DNA from: an uncultured Verrucomicrobiales bacterium
GTDB taxonomy: Bacteria > Verrucomicrobiota > Verrucomicrobiia > Verrucomicrobiales > Akkermansiaceae
Length of the DNA stretch: 64,000 nt
Assembly: GCA_937951675.1 (NCBI GenBank)
Contig: CALFBI010000008.1
Span: 24,887 to 88,886 of the forward strand
Direction: 5' to 3'
Made by a program: the position numbers and the translations under genes. Below are positions 25,546-35,234 of the stretch, one piece after another. Below the pieces are notes generated by a model, which made no database searches, was not told where the DNA came from, and saw only the letters and a program-made list of their open reading frames with translations. The stretch's first letter is position 1, and each line of letters begins with the position of its first letter.

Positions 25546-26913
25546 ATGTTGATTGAGGATCTGAGGTTACTAGTGGGAGAAGCAAAAGTGTCGAAAGCAA
25601 AAGAGGTGCTTGAAGAGCACTCGATCGACCGTTGGTATGCCAATCATTTACCCGATGTCGTTGTTTTTGCACATTGTAAAGAAGATGTGATGGCAGTGAT
25701 GACTTACGCTGCTGAGCACCAGATCCCAGTGACAACGCGGGGAGCAGGGGTCGGCTATGTAGGGGGGTGTGTTCCGATGGAAGGAGGCATTGCGCTATCA
25801 GTCGCAAAAATGACAAAGGTGATTGATTTAAATCCAAATGATGGGGTGGTTGTCGTGCAACCAGGGGTCATCACAGGAGATTTACAAAATGCGGTTAAAG
25901 AGGTGGGTTGGTATTATCCACCGGATCCGGCTTCATTAAAGGAGTGTTCGATTGGGGGGAACATTGCTACTAATGCCGGTGGGCCTCGATGCTTGAAGTA
26001 TGGAGTGACAAAGCAATACGTATTGGGCTTGGAAGTAGTGCTCGCGGATGGTTCTTTGGTTACACTTGGGGGGCGTTGTCATAAGAATAAAACAGGGTTT
26101 GCGCTCCCGAGTTTGTTTGTCGGATCAGAGGGAATGCTGGGAATTGTGGTGGAAGCGACGCTTCGGATCATTCCTCATCCACAAATGCGGGCGATGTTAA
26201 CGGCGACCTTTGCGGATTTTTCAAATGCGGCGCAGGCCGTGCAAGAGATTCTTAATTCGGGACACTTGCCTTCAGCTCTTGAAATTACCGATGCCTTTAC
26301 TCTACAGGCCGCGCGTGATTATTTAGGGCAAGATTGTCTTCCTCCGGGAGAAGCTCATTTGATTGTGGAGATTGATGGGAGAAATTCGGCTGTCGAAGCA
26401 GAATTACCTGAACTCGACGGCCTTCTTAAAAGAATAGGAGCGATCGAGGTCGAGCGCCACCCCGATGCGGAGGCTTGCGAAAAAGTGTGGCAGCTCAGAC
26501 GAGACTTTTCTTATTCGCTACGCGCGACGGGTTTAACCAAACTGAATGAAGATATTGTGGTTCCTCGTTCGAAGCTGGTTGATCTCGTCCATTTTGCAAA
26601 AGGGCTTCAGGAGAGGACCTCGATTCCGATTGCTTGTTTTGGTCATGCCGGAGATGGGAATATCCATACCAATTTGATGGTTGCTGATTATGAAGATCCG
26701 GAGGTTCGAGCTAAAGCGAACGGGGCCTTGAATGAGCTTTTTGATTGGGTTTTGAGTCATGGTGGAGCCATTACCGGCGAGCATGGGGTTGGGTTGGCAA
26801 AAAAACCATGGATTAAAGAAGCGCTGGGAGAGCGTTCCTATATGCTGCATCAGCAAGTTAAAAAATCATTGGATCCAGATGGTCTGTTGAACCCAGGTAA
26901 GTTTCTATCTTGA
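25546..26913 (+). CDS. glcD: FAD-linked 2-hydroxyacid oxidase (GlcD/LDH-D type)
   Basis: This 455-aa flavoprotein has the vanillyl-alcohol-oxidase FAD domain: TTRGAGVGYVGGCVP, VVQPGVITGDLQ, YYPPDPASLKECSIGGNIATNAGG and LFVGSEGMLGIVVEATLRI. The C-terminal lid has CFGHAGDGNIHTNLM and TGEHGVGLAKKPWI, whose histidines bind metal and substrate. It would oxidise glycolate or D-lactate in the cytosol. The usual GlcE and GlcF partners are not in the window, so a stand-alone D-2-hydroxyacid dehydrogenase is equally likely. Confidence 0.88.
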   Translation: MLIEDLRLLVGEAKVSKAKEVLEEHSIDRWYANHLPDVVVFAHCKEDVMAVMTYAAEHQIPVTTRGAGVGYVGGCVPMEGGIALSVAKMTKVIDLNPNDGVVVVQPGVITGDLQNAVKEVGWYYPPDPASLKECSIGGNIATNAGGPRCLKYGVTKQYVLGLEVVLADGSLVTLGGRCHKNKTGFALPSLFVGSEGMLGIVVEATLRIIPHPQMRAMLTATFADFSNAAQAVQEILNSGHLPSALEITDAFTLQAARDYLGQDCLPPGEAHLIVEIDGRNSAVEAELPELDGLLKRIGAIEVERHPDAEACEKVWQLRRDFSYSLRATGLTKLNEDIVVPRSKLVDLVHFAKGLQERTSIPIACFGHAGDGNIHTNLMVADYEDPEVRAKANGALNELFDWVLSHGGAITGEHGVGLAKKPWIKEALGERSYMLHQQVKKSLDPDGLLNPGKFLS

Positions 26914-26922
26914 CCGCTTACA

Positions 26923-26951
26923 CCTCAAGATATACGTTCATTATCTTGGGG
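26923..26951 (+). promoter_or_regulatory. Hairpin ending 2 nt before the DUF1800 gene
   Basis: CCTCAAGATA pairs with TATCTTGGGG (one T-G wobble) around a 9-nt loop. The 3' arm ends two bases before the ATG at 26954, so the stem would occlude the ribosome entry region. No T-run follows. It could be a glcD terminator of poor quality or a translational control stem. Confidence 0.4.
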
Positions 26952-26953
26952 TT

Positions 26954-29900
26954 ATGTTTATAAAAAGTTATTGTGATGCAGGGAGTTTGCTGTTGGTGGT
27001 GTGTAGCCTTTCCATAGGGATTTCTAATGCGGCCCCGATTGACTTAGACGGAGATGGGTTAGCTGACGCCTGGGAGCTGAGGTTTAATGCTCAGTCTGTT
27101 CTCGCAAATGGAGACGAGGACTTGGATGGGGTTTCGAATTTAAAAGAGTGCCAAGCAGGCACAAATCCATTTGAAAGAGAGTCCTATTTTCAGTTTGCAG
27201 AAACGACCGTAGAAGATGGAGCTCTGACTGCGACTTGGGATTCCGTCATAGGGAAGCAATACGCGATGGACCTGAGTCAGGACTTGGTGACTTGGAATCG
27301 GATCCCGGTTTGGATGTCTGGATCAGGAGGCCAAAGTCAAGCGGTGGTGGCCCCCTCTTTGAAACAATTTGTAGTGGGTTCGGCTGTCATGGAGCACTAT
27401 GATTTGACGGATGGGTCAAGTTGGCAGCTCGAGCGGTTACGCCGGGATGCAAATTATTTGGCAAATACTCCTAACGAGACTTATGTGATGAGTGAGCTCG
27501 CTCATCCAGGTTTTGCGATAGACCGTGACCTTTATGGGACCAGGATTCGTGCTTATTTGATTCCTCCAACCACCGGTGAGTATGAGTTCCATTTAGTGAG
27601 TGATGATCAATCCGAGCTATTTCTTTCTACTGATGCGACTCCTGCTAATAAGGTGAAAATTGCAGAAGTGCCTAGATGGACTGGTCCCAATGATTGGACC
27701 AAATACCCAGAACAACATTCCATCCCTATTTCACTAGAAGCAGGGAAAATATACTACTTGGAGTTTGAGCATTTTGAAGGAGGGAGCGGTGATTACTTCA
27801 CGGTCGCTTGGAATGGCCCAGGCATTTCATTTTCAACCATTCAGGGTGATGTGTTGGCGCCCTATGATGCAGAGTCCCCTAGTTATTTTGAGGAAGGGCA
27901 GACGACTTTTGTTCGGCTTTTTGTAGAGGATGAAGATAAAGATAAAGATGGGGTGAGTGACTATGATGAGCACCTTTTAGGTTTTAGTCGATCGACCCCA
28001 TCCACCCGAGGAGGATTATCAGATGCCGAGGCTATTACGCTAGCATTGCAATCTGAAAACACGGTAACAGTCTCTGTTGCAGACCCGGTAGCGAGTGAGT
28101 CGGGAGGAGATGCTGGGGGAATCTATGTAAGACGCAGTGGAGGGCTTGATCCGATTACAGTTAATTTAAGAACGGTTGGGAGTGCTTCTGCGAGTGATTA
28201 TAGTGCTTTGCCGAGTTCCGTTTCTTTTGATTTAGGCCAGCTTTCGGTTTTAGTTCCCGTTATGGCAGTTCCAGATGTCTTTATCGAGAATGAGGAAACA
28301 GTGGGGTTAGAAGTGCTGGCTGGAACTGGCTATGAAATAGGCTCTGGAGATACGGAAGCAATCGTGATGATCGAAGATGCGCCAGTGGTTCACTATCAAG
28401 GTTTCTTGTCGCCTTCGCAAGAAGGGGGCGCTTCAGTAACGACTTTGGCCGCAGCTGAGATCTTTTACGCAGAGAGAGGGAATCGAACCGGGGCCACTGT
28501 TTCAGCAACAGTCCGCAATTTGAGCTCGGCCTTCGTCCGTTATGAGGTCCTTTATCAGCCTCTTTCGGGGGAGCCGGTGACGGTGTTTTCTTTCACTGAC
28601 TCAGGGGCCCCAGTCTTTTTTGATTACGAAACGGCTCCCGGAGTTTCCCAAACTGATATTCAGCAGGCTCTTGATGACGGGCGCTTATCATTACGAGTGT
28701 TGACGACAGGAAATCTTGCGGGGGAATTAGTTGGAGTTATTAGACCTCAGAGTGGATTGGTAAATGAAAATCCAAACCCGGCCACTCCTCCTGAATTAGA
28801 TTTCCCTACCATTACCGATTCTCAAGCCGTGCGCTTCCTCAGTCAGGTTTCTTTTGGGGCCACGCCGGCGGATGTTTCTTCAGTGCAAGCCTTGGGGTTT
28901 GAAGGGTGGATCGATCAGCAAATGGATGCGGCTCAAGTGCCTCCTTCGCTTAACTACCCCACCTTGTCTGCGATTGACGATATCGAGCGCCGGCACCGGC
29001 AATATGAGTGGTATGAGAATGTTTTGGAGGGGCCAGATCAACTCAGGCAGAGAGTTGCTTTTGCTCTTTCCCAGATTTTTGTGGTTTCAGAGCAGAATAG
29101 TAATTTGAGGTCTCGGCAGGCGGAGTTAGGTTACTATTATGACCATTTTGTGAATGGTTCTTTTGGGAACTATCGAGATCTCTTAGAGGAGGTCACCTTA
29201 AGTCCAGTGATGGGGGTTTATCTCAGCCACCTTCGGAATATGAAGGCAGATCCCTATAGGGGAATTGATCCTGACGAGAACTATGCTCGTGAAATCATGC
29301 AGCTTTTCTCAATTGGCCTTAATGAGCTCTATCTTGATGGGACTCTTAAACGCGATGAGGAAGGGAATCCTTATCCTACTTATAATCAAGAGACGATTGT
29401 TGAGATGGCAAAGGTCTTCACAGGTTGGTCTTACTATACCGAAGATGTGACTGATACGAGCTTCCGGTATGGGATCTCGGACCATATTAACCGAATGGTA
29501 AACTGGCCTGAGTATCATGAAAATTCAGCGAAGACGATTGTAGGAGGAGTCACTCTTCCAGCGGAGCAAGGAGCTCAGGCGGATTTAGAGCAAACCTTAG
29601 ATGTTCTTTTTAATCATCCTAATACCGCACCTTTCATTTGTCGTTTGTTGATTCAGCGTCTCGTAACATCTAACCCAAGTCCAGGATACATCCACCGTGT
29701 CGCTTCTGTTTTTGAAGATAACGGGGCCGGAGAACGAGGTGATTTAGGAGCGGTTGTGAAAGCGATTCTTTTGGATTTTGAAGCCCGTTCCGATTCATTG
29801 GTCAATTTGTCAGGCTATGGGAAAGTGCATGAGCCGATCATTCGTTTTACGAGAGTGTTACGGTCTTTAGGGGCGCAGAGGTCACTGGAAGGTTGGCCTT

Positions 29901-30364
29901 TTGCTTATGAGGAAAATTATATTGCGCAAGGTCCGCTCCAAGCGCCTTCTGTTTTTAATTTCTTCTTACCTGATTATGCTCAGTCTGGTGAGGTTGCGGA
30001 AGGCCGGCTTGTTTCTCCAGAATTACAGATCATTTCCGAATCAACTCTGATCAGTGCAAATAACCGCCTGGCCGATTTGATCGAGATCAATGGTCTTTTC
30101 CATTGGAACCCTAATCAAAATATCCTTTTAGATTACCCTAATTTTTTAAGTATTTATCAAACTCCTGACACAGGCCCCGATGATTTATTGAATTATCTAG
30201 ATCTCTATCTTTGCTCAGGGCAAATGCCAGCGGCGATGAGAACAGAAATTCTCAATGCAATGACGCTTTCTAATCATTGGGATGCCAGTCTCCTAGACTC
30301 TTTCAAGGTTGAGGTCGCGCTTTGGCTCACGGCAACATCAGCTCAATCTGCAATTCAGAAATAA
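26954..30364 (+). CDS. Large exported multidomain DUF1800 protein
   Basis: This 1136-aa protein has a signal peptide (to about 27) followed by a calcium-binding thrombospondin-3/EF-like segment (DLDGDGLADAWE, DEDLDGVSN; about 28-58). A PA14-like domain (about 140-295, with YEFHLVSDDQSELFLS), a Calx-beta domain (about 370-475), a CHRD-like domain (about 478-600) and a C-terminal DUF1800 domain (about 615-1110) follow. DUF1800 blocks include RFLSQVSFGATPADVSSVQ, NYAREIMQLFSIGLNELY and HPNTAPFICRLLIQRLVTSNPS. It is a surface or secreted mosaic. DUF1800 is nearly always beside DUF1501, as here; their biochemical role is unproven. Confidence 0.88.
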   Translation: MFIKSYCDAGSLLLVVCSLSIGISNAAPIDLDGDGLADAWELRFNAQSVLANGDEDLDGVSNLKECQAGTNPFERESYFQFAETTVEDGALTATWDSVIGKQYAMDLSQDLVTWNRIPVWMSGSGGQSQAVVAPSLKQFVVGSAVMEHYDLTDGSSWQLERLRRDANYLANTPNETYVMSELAHPGFAIDRDLYGTRIRAYLIPPTTGEYEFHLVSDDQSELFLSTDATPANKVKIAEVPRWTGPNDWTKYPEQHSIPISLEAGKIYYLEFEHFEGGSGDYFTVAWNGPGISFSTIQGDVLAPYDAESPSYFEEGQTTFVRLFVEDEDKDKDGVSDYDEHLLGFSRSTPSTRGGLSDAEAITLALQSENTVTVSVADPVASESGGDAGGIYVRRSGGLDPITVNLRTVGSASASDYSALPSSVSFDLGQLSVLVPVMAVPDVFIENEETVGLEVLAGTGYEIGSGDTEAIVMIEDAPVVHYQGFLSPSQEGGASVTTLAAAEIFYAERGNRTGATVSATVRNLSSAFVRYEVLYQPLSGEPVTVFSFTDSGAPVFFDYETAPGVSQTDIQQALDDGRLSLRVLTTGNLAGELVGVIRPQSGLVNENPNPATPPELDFPTITDSQAVRFLSQVSFGATPADVSSVQALGFEGWIDQQMDAAQVPPSLNYPTLSAIDDIERRHRQYEWYENVLEGPDQLRQRVAFALSQIFVVSEQNSNLRSRQAELGYYYDHFVNGSFGNYRDLLEEVTLSPVMGVYLSHLRNMKADPYRGIDPDENYAREIMQLFSIGLNELYLDGTLKRDEEGNPYPTYNQETIVEMAKVFTGWSYYTEDVTDTSFRYGISDHINRMVNWPEYHENSAKTIVGGVTLPAEQGAQADLEQTLDVLFNHPNTAPFICRLLIQRLVTSNPSPGYIHRVASVFEDNGAGERGDLGAVVKAILLDFEARSDSLVNLSGYGKVHEPIIRFTRVLRSLGAQRSLEGWPFAYEENYIAQGPLQAPSVFNFFLPDYAQSGEVAEGRLVSPELQIISESTLISANNRLADLIEINGLFHWNPNQNILLDYPNFLSIYQTPDTGPDDLLNYLDLYLCSGQMPAAMRTEILNAMTLSNHWDASLLDSFKVEVALWLTATSAQSAIQK

Positions 30365-30365
30365 A

Positions 30366-31775
30366 ATGTTTAAAAGAAAATTATCAGATCCTTTTCTAGC
30401 CACTCGTCGTGCTTTTTTAAGAACTTCGGCCTGTGGGGCGATGGGAATGGGGGCGATGGCTAATCAGCTTTTGAGCCTTAGAGTCTTGAATGCCGCAGTT
30501 GATCAAGGGACGGACCCTCTCGATGATTATAAAGCTTTGGTTTGTATCTATCTCTATGGTGGTAATGATGCTAATAACTTAGTGATCCCACGGGATGTTG
30601 ATTCGTATGCGAATTACGCCAATGCACGTAAAAATCTAGCGGTTCCCTCATCAGATCTTTTAGAGATCAATCCTCTTGGCGGAGATGGGCGTGATTGGGG
30701 TTTCCATCCTTCAACTCCTGATTTTCAACAGCTCTTTAGTGATGGGAATTTAGCACTTTTAGCGAATGTGGGCACCTTAGTTGAGCCAGTTACCAAGGCA
30801 GGGTATTCAGCGGGATCTGCCAAGTTGCCACCACAACTATTTTCTCATTCGGATCAGCAAGTGCAGTGGCAGTCTTCTGTTACCGAAACGAATGACGGAA
30901 CCGGCTGGGGCGGACGAGTGGCGGATTTATTGAAAACGGTTAATAATAGCTCGATTTCAATGGGGGTGACGATTGGGGGAAATAATACCTTCCAGAAGGG
31001 AAATGATGTGACTCAATATCAGATGAATCCCGATGGTTCTATTTCGCTTCGTAGTTATCTTCAAACCGATCAGTCAACAGGCTCCCGGCATTATCCACGG
31101 TCTCGTTCGATTGATCATTTACTTAACCTAGCACATGGAAATCTTTTTGAGAAAAGCTACGCAGACGTTAAAACTCGAGCGATTAGTAATGATCGGGTGC
31201 TCAAAGCAGCTTTAGAGAATTTAGAAGATTTCACAACGCCTCTCAATTCGGAAAATTACCTAGAGCGGCAGTTGGCGATGGTGGCGCGTCTGATTGCTTC
31301 ACGTGAATCATTAGGAATGAAACGCCAGACATTTTTCTGTGCGGTGGGAGGTTATGATACCCATGGGGAGCAAATTCAATCCCATGCTAATCTTTTAGGC
31401 GAGTTATCGGAAGCGATGAAAACGTTTTATGATCTGACGGTAGAACTAGGAGTTGAAAACAACGTGACGACCTTTACGGCTTCAGATTTTGGCCGGACTT
31501 ACCCGACGAATGGAGAGGGTTCCGACCATGGTTGGGGGAGTCACCAAATGGTGCTTGGAGGAGCGGTGAAGGGGAATCAGATCTATGGGTCAATGCCTGT
31601 TTTGGAGGTCGATGGTCCGGACGATACTGGTCGCGGCCGTTGGATTCCTACGACTTCCGTAGATGAATTTGCCTCGACTTTGGCTTGTTGGTTTGGAGTT
31701 CCTGAGTCGGATTTACCTTATGTTCTTCCTAATATTGGCCGGTTTGCGAGACCTGATTTAGGCTTTTTATCATAA
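30366..31775 (+). CDS. DUF1501 family protein with Tat signal
   Basis: This 469-aa protein has a twin-arginine signal (TRRAFLRTSACGAMGMGAMA; Arg14-Arg15) and a DUF1501 domain of the alkaline-phosphatase-like fold. Visible blocks are LVCIYLYGGNDANNLVIPRD, GWGGRVADL, FFCAVGGYDTHGEQ and TASDFGRTYPTNGEGSDHGWGSH. Export folded through Tat suggests a cofactor or metal. I start at MFKRKLSDPF, one nucleotide after the DUF1800 stop, so the pair is certainly co-transcribed. Confidence 0.88.
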   Translation: MFKRKLSDPFLATRRAFLRTSACGAMGMGAMANQLLSLRVLNAAVDQGTDPLDDYKALVCIYLYGGNDANNLVIPRDVDSYANYANARKNLAVPSSDLLEINPLGGDGRDWGFHPSTPDFQQLFSDGNLALLANVGTLVEPVTKAGYSAGSAKLPPQLFSHSDQQVQWQSSVTETNDGTGWGGRVADLLKTVNNSSISMGVTIGGNNTFQKGNDVTQYQMNPDGSISLRSYLQTDQSTGSRHYPRSRSIDHLLNLAHGNLFEKSYADVKTRAISNDRVLKAALENLEDFTTPLNSENYLERQLAMVARLIASRESLGMKRQTFFCAVGGYDTHGEQIQSHANLLGELSEAMKTFYDLTVELGVENNVTTFTASDFGRTYPTNGEGSDHGWGSHQMVLGGAVKGNQIYGSMPVLEVDGPDDTGRGRWIPTTSVDEFASTLACWFGVPESDLPYVLPNIGRFARPDLGFLS

Positions 31776-31789
31776 GCTTCATTAGTGAA

Positions 31790-32332
31790 ATGTCAGGAAG
31801 ATGGATAAGATTACTGCTTCTTATAATAGGGGGGCTGATATTAGTTTTTATTTGGACTAGCTTGGAAGAGGAGAAGCTTAAGAAAGAGACTCTCGAGCAA
31901 GACCCCATTCCGGAGAAGCAGGAAGGGCCGCGAATTCTATCTACGGAAGAACAAGGAGTTGAGCCTGAATCTATCGAGAAGGAAAGGGAGAGATCGCCCT
32001 TAGCTGATGAGTTACATTCTTCTGAGCACGGTGAAATGGAGGACCTTAAAATCGTTCATACTCTGATTGATCATTATATTTCGTTTTTTCATGGCGCGCC
32101 AACTGGGACGCATCAAGAGATTATACAACAATTAACAGGGAAGAATGGAAGAGGGCTTGCGCCCCTTCCTTCCGATCATTCTGCCATTAACAGAGAAGGT
32201 TTTCTTATTGATAGGAATGGATTTCCCTATCAGTTTCATAATCTCTCACGGTATGAAATCGAGATTCGGGCGACTGGGCCGGACCGGAAACATTGGACCA
32301 GTGATGACCTGATTTACTTACCTAACAAATGA
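31790..32332 (+). CDS. Membrane-anchored protein with GspG-like C-terminus
   Basis: This 180-aa protein has an N-terminal membrane helix (about 6-23), a Glu/Pro-rich linker, and a C-terminal segment resembling the end of major pseudopilins. The segment runs LIDRNGFPYQFHNLSRYEIE and then IRATGPDRKHWTSDDLIY, the calcium-loop pattern of GspG. It lacks the classical prepilin peptidase site, so it is not an ordinary pseudopilin. It sits 14 nt after the DUF1501 gene, and its stop overlaps the next start as ATGA. Confidence 0.7.
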   Translation: MSGRWIRLLLLIIGGLILVFIWTSLEEEKLKKETLEQDPIPEKQEGPRILSTEEQGVEPESIEKERERSPLADELHSSEHGEMEDLKIVHTLIDHYISFFHGAPTGTHQEIIQQLTGKNGRGLAPLPSDHSAINREGFLIDRNGFPYQFHNLSRYEIEIRATGPDRKHWTSDDLIYLPNK

Positions 32333-32904
32333 AAATAACTCTCTTTTTTTTGCATCTAGTCTTAACAGGGTTTATAAATGCTGCTGTTTTTAACTATTCC
32401 GAGTTTCTTTCGGGTGACCTCTCTGATTTGGAGTCTAGCCCGACCGCTTTAACTGCAGACTTAGGGACTAACACGGTGAGTGCTTCGACCTCTTCGTCTA
32501 ATCCTGACATTTTCTCAGTGACCATTCTTCCAGGAATGCAGCTCTCTCAAATTAACCTTACTTTTTTCAATAATAGTGTAAGTGGGGAGGCTTTTTTTGG
32601 ATATCAAGATGGGAGCACGCTTGAGACAATTAGTGGGATTGAAGCTACAGACATTGCCTTTGATCTGATTGGGGCCGGTGAGGTGGGAAATGATTTGTTT
32701 TCTTCTTTCTCTTCTTCGGCAAACGCGACTGATGGGCCCGATCTTCCGGCAGGGACTTATACTTTTTGGTTTAACGAGACCGGTGCAGACCCTTCTTCAG
32801 CTTTGTTTTCATTTGTTGTTTCTGCCGCGTCCGTGCCGGAGCCAAGTTCAATCCTTTTGTTAGGAATCGCGTTACCTTTCTTTTTGAGAAGGTCTCGAGC
32901 CTAA
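32329..32904 (+). CDS. PEP-CTERM sorted exoprotein
   Basis: This 191-aa protein has a signal peptide (about 1-18), a Ser/Thr/Leu-rich beta-type body, and the C-terminal sorting tag VPEPSSILLLGIALPFFL followed by RRSRA. It overlaps the upstream gene by 4 nt, tying a PEP-CTERM substrate to the DUF1800/DUF1501 cluster. Function of the body is unknown. It converges with the alpha/beta hydrolase gene, with only 8 nt between stops. Confidence 0.85.
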   Translation: MKITLFFLHLVLTGFINAAVFNYSEFLSGDLSDLESSPTALTADLGTNTVSASTSSSNPDIFSVTILPGMQLSQINLTFFNNSVSGEAFFGYQDGSTLETISGIEATDIAFDLIGAGEVGNDLFSSFSSSANATDGPDLPAGTYTFWFNETGADPSSALFSFVVSAASVPEPSSILLLGIALPFFLRRSRA

Positions 32905-32912
32905 TATCGATC

Positions 32913-34100
32913 TCAACCTAATTGGGAGAGACACAGGCTTCCAGTAATCAAGCCTGCTAGGCAGAGAGCGAACCAAATGCGCCAAGATTTTTTCTTTAAG
33001 AAAAAGCTGCCGATGATGATGATTCCTAGCCCGGTAATGAGATCAAAAGCCAGCCAGGCTCCAAATAGAGAAGTCAGAAAGTAAGTCCAGCGAGGAGAGA
33101 TTCGGAGAGTGAGAAGCAAAAACGGGCATAAGAGAAGCCACGGAAGTTTCCCTCGGATCGGAGGTCCTATTCCGCCTAGTTTTTGAGGAGGACTCCATTT
33201 TTGAGGAGATAATTTTTTTTCGCGAAACCAAAGGTCGATATCTTGAATAGAGTTTTGGAAAATAGGATGATTGCTTGGACCAAAAGGGAAAAAATGAGAG
33301 GCGGGATAAATTTGAAGCTGAGAGTTAGGGAGAAGTTGATGATGTTTTTCCGCTGTCCAGGCTGTCACGAGAGGGTCATATTGCCCTTGTAGAATGAGAG
33401 CCGGGATTTTGATTTGAGGGAGCCAGTCTTTGATCGGGCGCTGGTCAGAGTCCCAGAAATCACGAGCAAAACTTTGCGAGCTACGGTTTTGATGAAGGAG
33501 ACCAAAATGAGGGACTAGGTAGTGAGTGGCTTTGATTCCAGCCCAGAGGATCGCATATTTAATATGCTCTATCCAATAGTTCCCACTCCCTTCGCCTTCC
33601 TGAATCCCAAGCCCACCAATTAGAATCACTTGCTGAACATTGAGTGGGTAATGGTAAGCATGATGTAAAGAGACCGCTCCACCATAAGACCAGCCGAGGA
33701 GAGAGTATTGCTTTTGCTGAAAGTGGTTTGCAATCGAGAGGAGGGCTCTGCTATCAGAGGCAAAGGAATAGTCATCAACTTGATGCGTCGAGTGCCCGTA
33801 TCCCCAGCGATCAACTCCGATGATGAAGTATCCTTTTTGGGCGAGGGCTGGGGCAAAGTTTTTCCAATCTTGAGCCCCTTGTCCAGGGCTTCCACTAATG
33901 GCGATAATGCAAGGATGCTTGGAGTGACCCCATGTTTGGGCGGCAAGGGTTCCTTGTGAAGTTGGGATAAGAGTTTTCTTGGTATTGGGAAGGCTCTTAG
34001 GAGGGGGAAGGAGGAAAATACTAAGGTGAGATATAAAAAGAACTGCTAGGTAGATACCTAGCAGTTTTAATCGAAAATGGTTGTGGAAAATTTTTCGCAA
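32913..34100 (-). CDS. Alpha/beta hydrolase with membrane segments
   Basis: This 395-aa protein has an N-terminal membrane helix (about 11-31), an alpha/beta hydrolase domain (about 60-290), and three hydrophobic helices in the last 90 residues. The nucleophile elbow is GWSYGGAV, the oxyanion region ISGSPGQG, the acid is likely Asp in LQGQYDPLV and the base His in YPASHFFPFG. Topology suggests the catalytic domain is held at the membrane. Substrate unknown. Its first codons overlap the terminator-like palindrome that follows recA. Confidence 0.8.
   Translation of the reverse strand: MRKIFHNHFRLKLLGIYLAVLFISHLSIFLLPPPKSLPNTKKTLIPTSQGTLAAQTWGHSKHPCIIAISGSPGQGAQDWKNFAPALAQKGYFIIGVDRWGYGHSTHQVDDYSFASDSRALLSIANHFQQKQYSLLGWSYGGAVSLHHAYHYPLNVQQVILIGGLGIQEGEGSGNYWIEHIKYAILWAGIKATHYLVPHFGLLHQNRSSQSFARDFWDSDQRPIKDWLPQIKIPALILQGQYDPLVTAWTAEKHHQLLPNSQLQIYPASHFFPFGPSNHPIFQNSIQDIDLWFREKKLSPQKWSPPQKLGGIGPPIRGKLPWLLLCPFLLLTLRISPRWTYFLTSLFGAWLAFDLITGLGIIIIGSFFLKKKSWRIWFALCLAGLITGSLCLSQLG
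34041..34066 (-). terminator. Probable recA terminator, inside the next gene's 5' end
   Basis: AACTGCTAGGT and ACCTAGCAGTT form a perfect 11-bp stem with a 4-nt loop. On the minus strand the stem is followed by CTTTTTATAT, a good U-tract. It lies 64-90 nt past the recA stop but within codons 12-20 of the alpha/beta hydrolase frame. Confidence 0.75.
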
Positions 34101-34129
34101 ATTTCACGAGGAAACTAGGTTTCCTGAAG

Positions 34130-35197
34130 TTAGCTTGATTTTTCTTGCTCCATCTTTTCGACGACTTTGGCTTCGAGTTCTAAGTAAAGTTCGTTTTTCG
34201 CTTTTAAAGCTTCTTTAGCCCCATCCCGTCCTTGTGCGAGTTGCTCTCCATTATAACTAAACCAACTCCCGCGTTTTTGAACGAGATCATATTCTAAGGC
34301 GAGATCTAGAAGGGAGCCCACAGATGAGATCCCTTCGTTGAACATGATGTCGAACTCGGCTTCACGGAAAGGAGGCGCCACTTTGTTTTTGACGATTTTA
34401 ACTTTGGTCCGACTTCCCTGCATACTTCCATCAGAGGCTTTGATTTGTCCAATACGGCGAATGTCGACTCGCACGGAAGAGTAGAATTTGAGAGCGCGGC
34501 CTCCGGGAGTTGTTTCAGGGCTACCGAACATGACTCCAATTTTTTCACGGATCTGGTTAGTAAAGATGCAGACTGTTTTCGCACGTGCAATGAGGGAGGT
34601 GAGCTTCCGCATGGCAGCGCTCATGAGACGGGCTTGAGCGCCTACGGTAGTGTCTCCAATGTCTCCTTCGAGTTCTTGTCTAGTGACGAGGGCGGCGACG
34701 GAATCGAGGACGATTACGTCGATCGCATTGGAGCGAACGAGGGTTTCGCAGATTTGGAGAGCTTCTTCTCCGGAAGATGGTTGAGAGACGAGAAGGTCGT
34801 CGAGATTGACGCCCAGGCGTTGGGCATATTGGGGATCTAAGGCGTGCTCGACATCAATGAAGGCTGCGAGGCCGCCCTTTTTTTGAGCCTGCGCAATCGC
34901 AGTGAGGGTCAGAGTGGTTTTCCCTGAAGATTCTGGTCCAAAGACCTCAACGATCCGACCTCTTGGAAAGCCGCCAACTCCGAGCGCACGATCGATGAGG
35001 AGATTTCCAGTAGGAATGACATCAACATCGACTCGGTGCTCATCTCCCATCCGCATGATGGCAGTTTCTCCGAAATCTTTTTGAATTTGTGAAATTGCAA
35101 GGTCGAGGTTTTTCTTGCGTGCGGTAGCAAGCTTATCGTTTTTCACGGTATCGTTTTGAGCTGGCATGGTTTTAGTTTTTTCGGTGGTCGCAGGCAT
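34130..35197 (-). CDS. recA: Recombinase A
   Basis: This 355-aa protein is the ATP-dependent strand-exchange protein of homologous recombination and SOS induction. Walker A is [10 protein letters not shown] (87-96); Walker [12 protein letters not shown], the L1/L2 region with [12 protein letters not shown] and [22 protein letters not shown], and [14 protein letters not shown] are all present. The C-terminus is Lys/Glu-rich as usual. I start at [10 protein letters not shown]; a TTG 17 codons upstream and an ATG 10 codons downstream are alternatives. A 28-bp palindrome lies 38 nt upstream of the chosen start. Confidence 0.96.
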   Translation of the reverse strand: MPATTEKTKTMPAQNDTVKNDKLATARKKNLDLAISQIQKDFGETAIMRMGDEHRVDVDVIPTGNLLIDRALGVGGFPRGRIVEVFGPESSGKTTLTLTAIAQAQKKGGLAAFIDVEHALDPQYAQRLGVNLDDLLVSQPSSGEEALQICETLVRSNAIDVIVLDSVAALVTRQELEGDIGDTTVGAQARLMSAAMRKLTSLIARAKTVCIFTNQIREKIGVMFGSPETTPGGRALKFYSSVRVDIRRIGQIKASDGSMQGSRTKVKIVKNKVAPPFREAEFDIMFNEGISSVGSLLDLALEYDLVQKRGSWFSYNGEQLAQGRDGAKEALKAKNELYLELEAKVVEKMEQEKSS

Positions 35198-35234
35198 GGC
35201 AATGAATGATTTGTTAATGCCATGACGTTGATCT

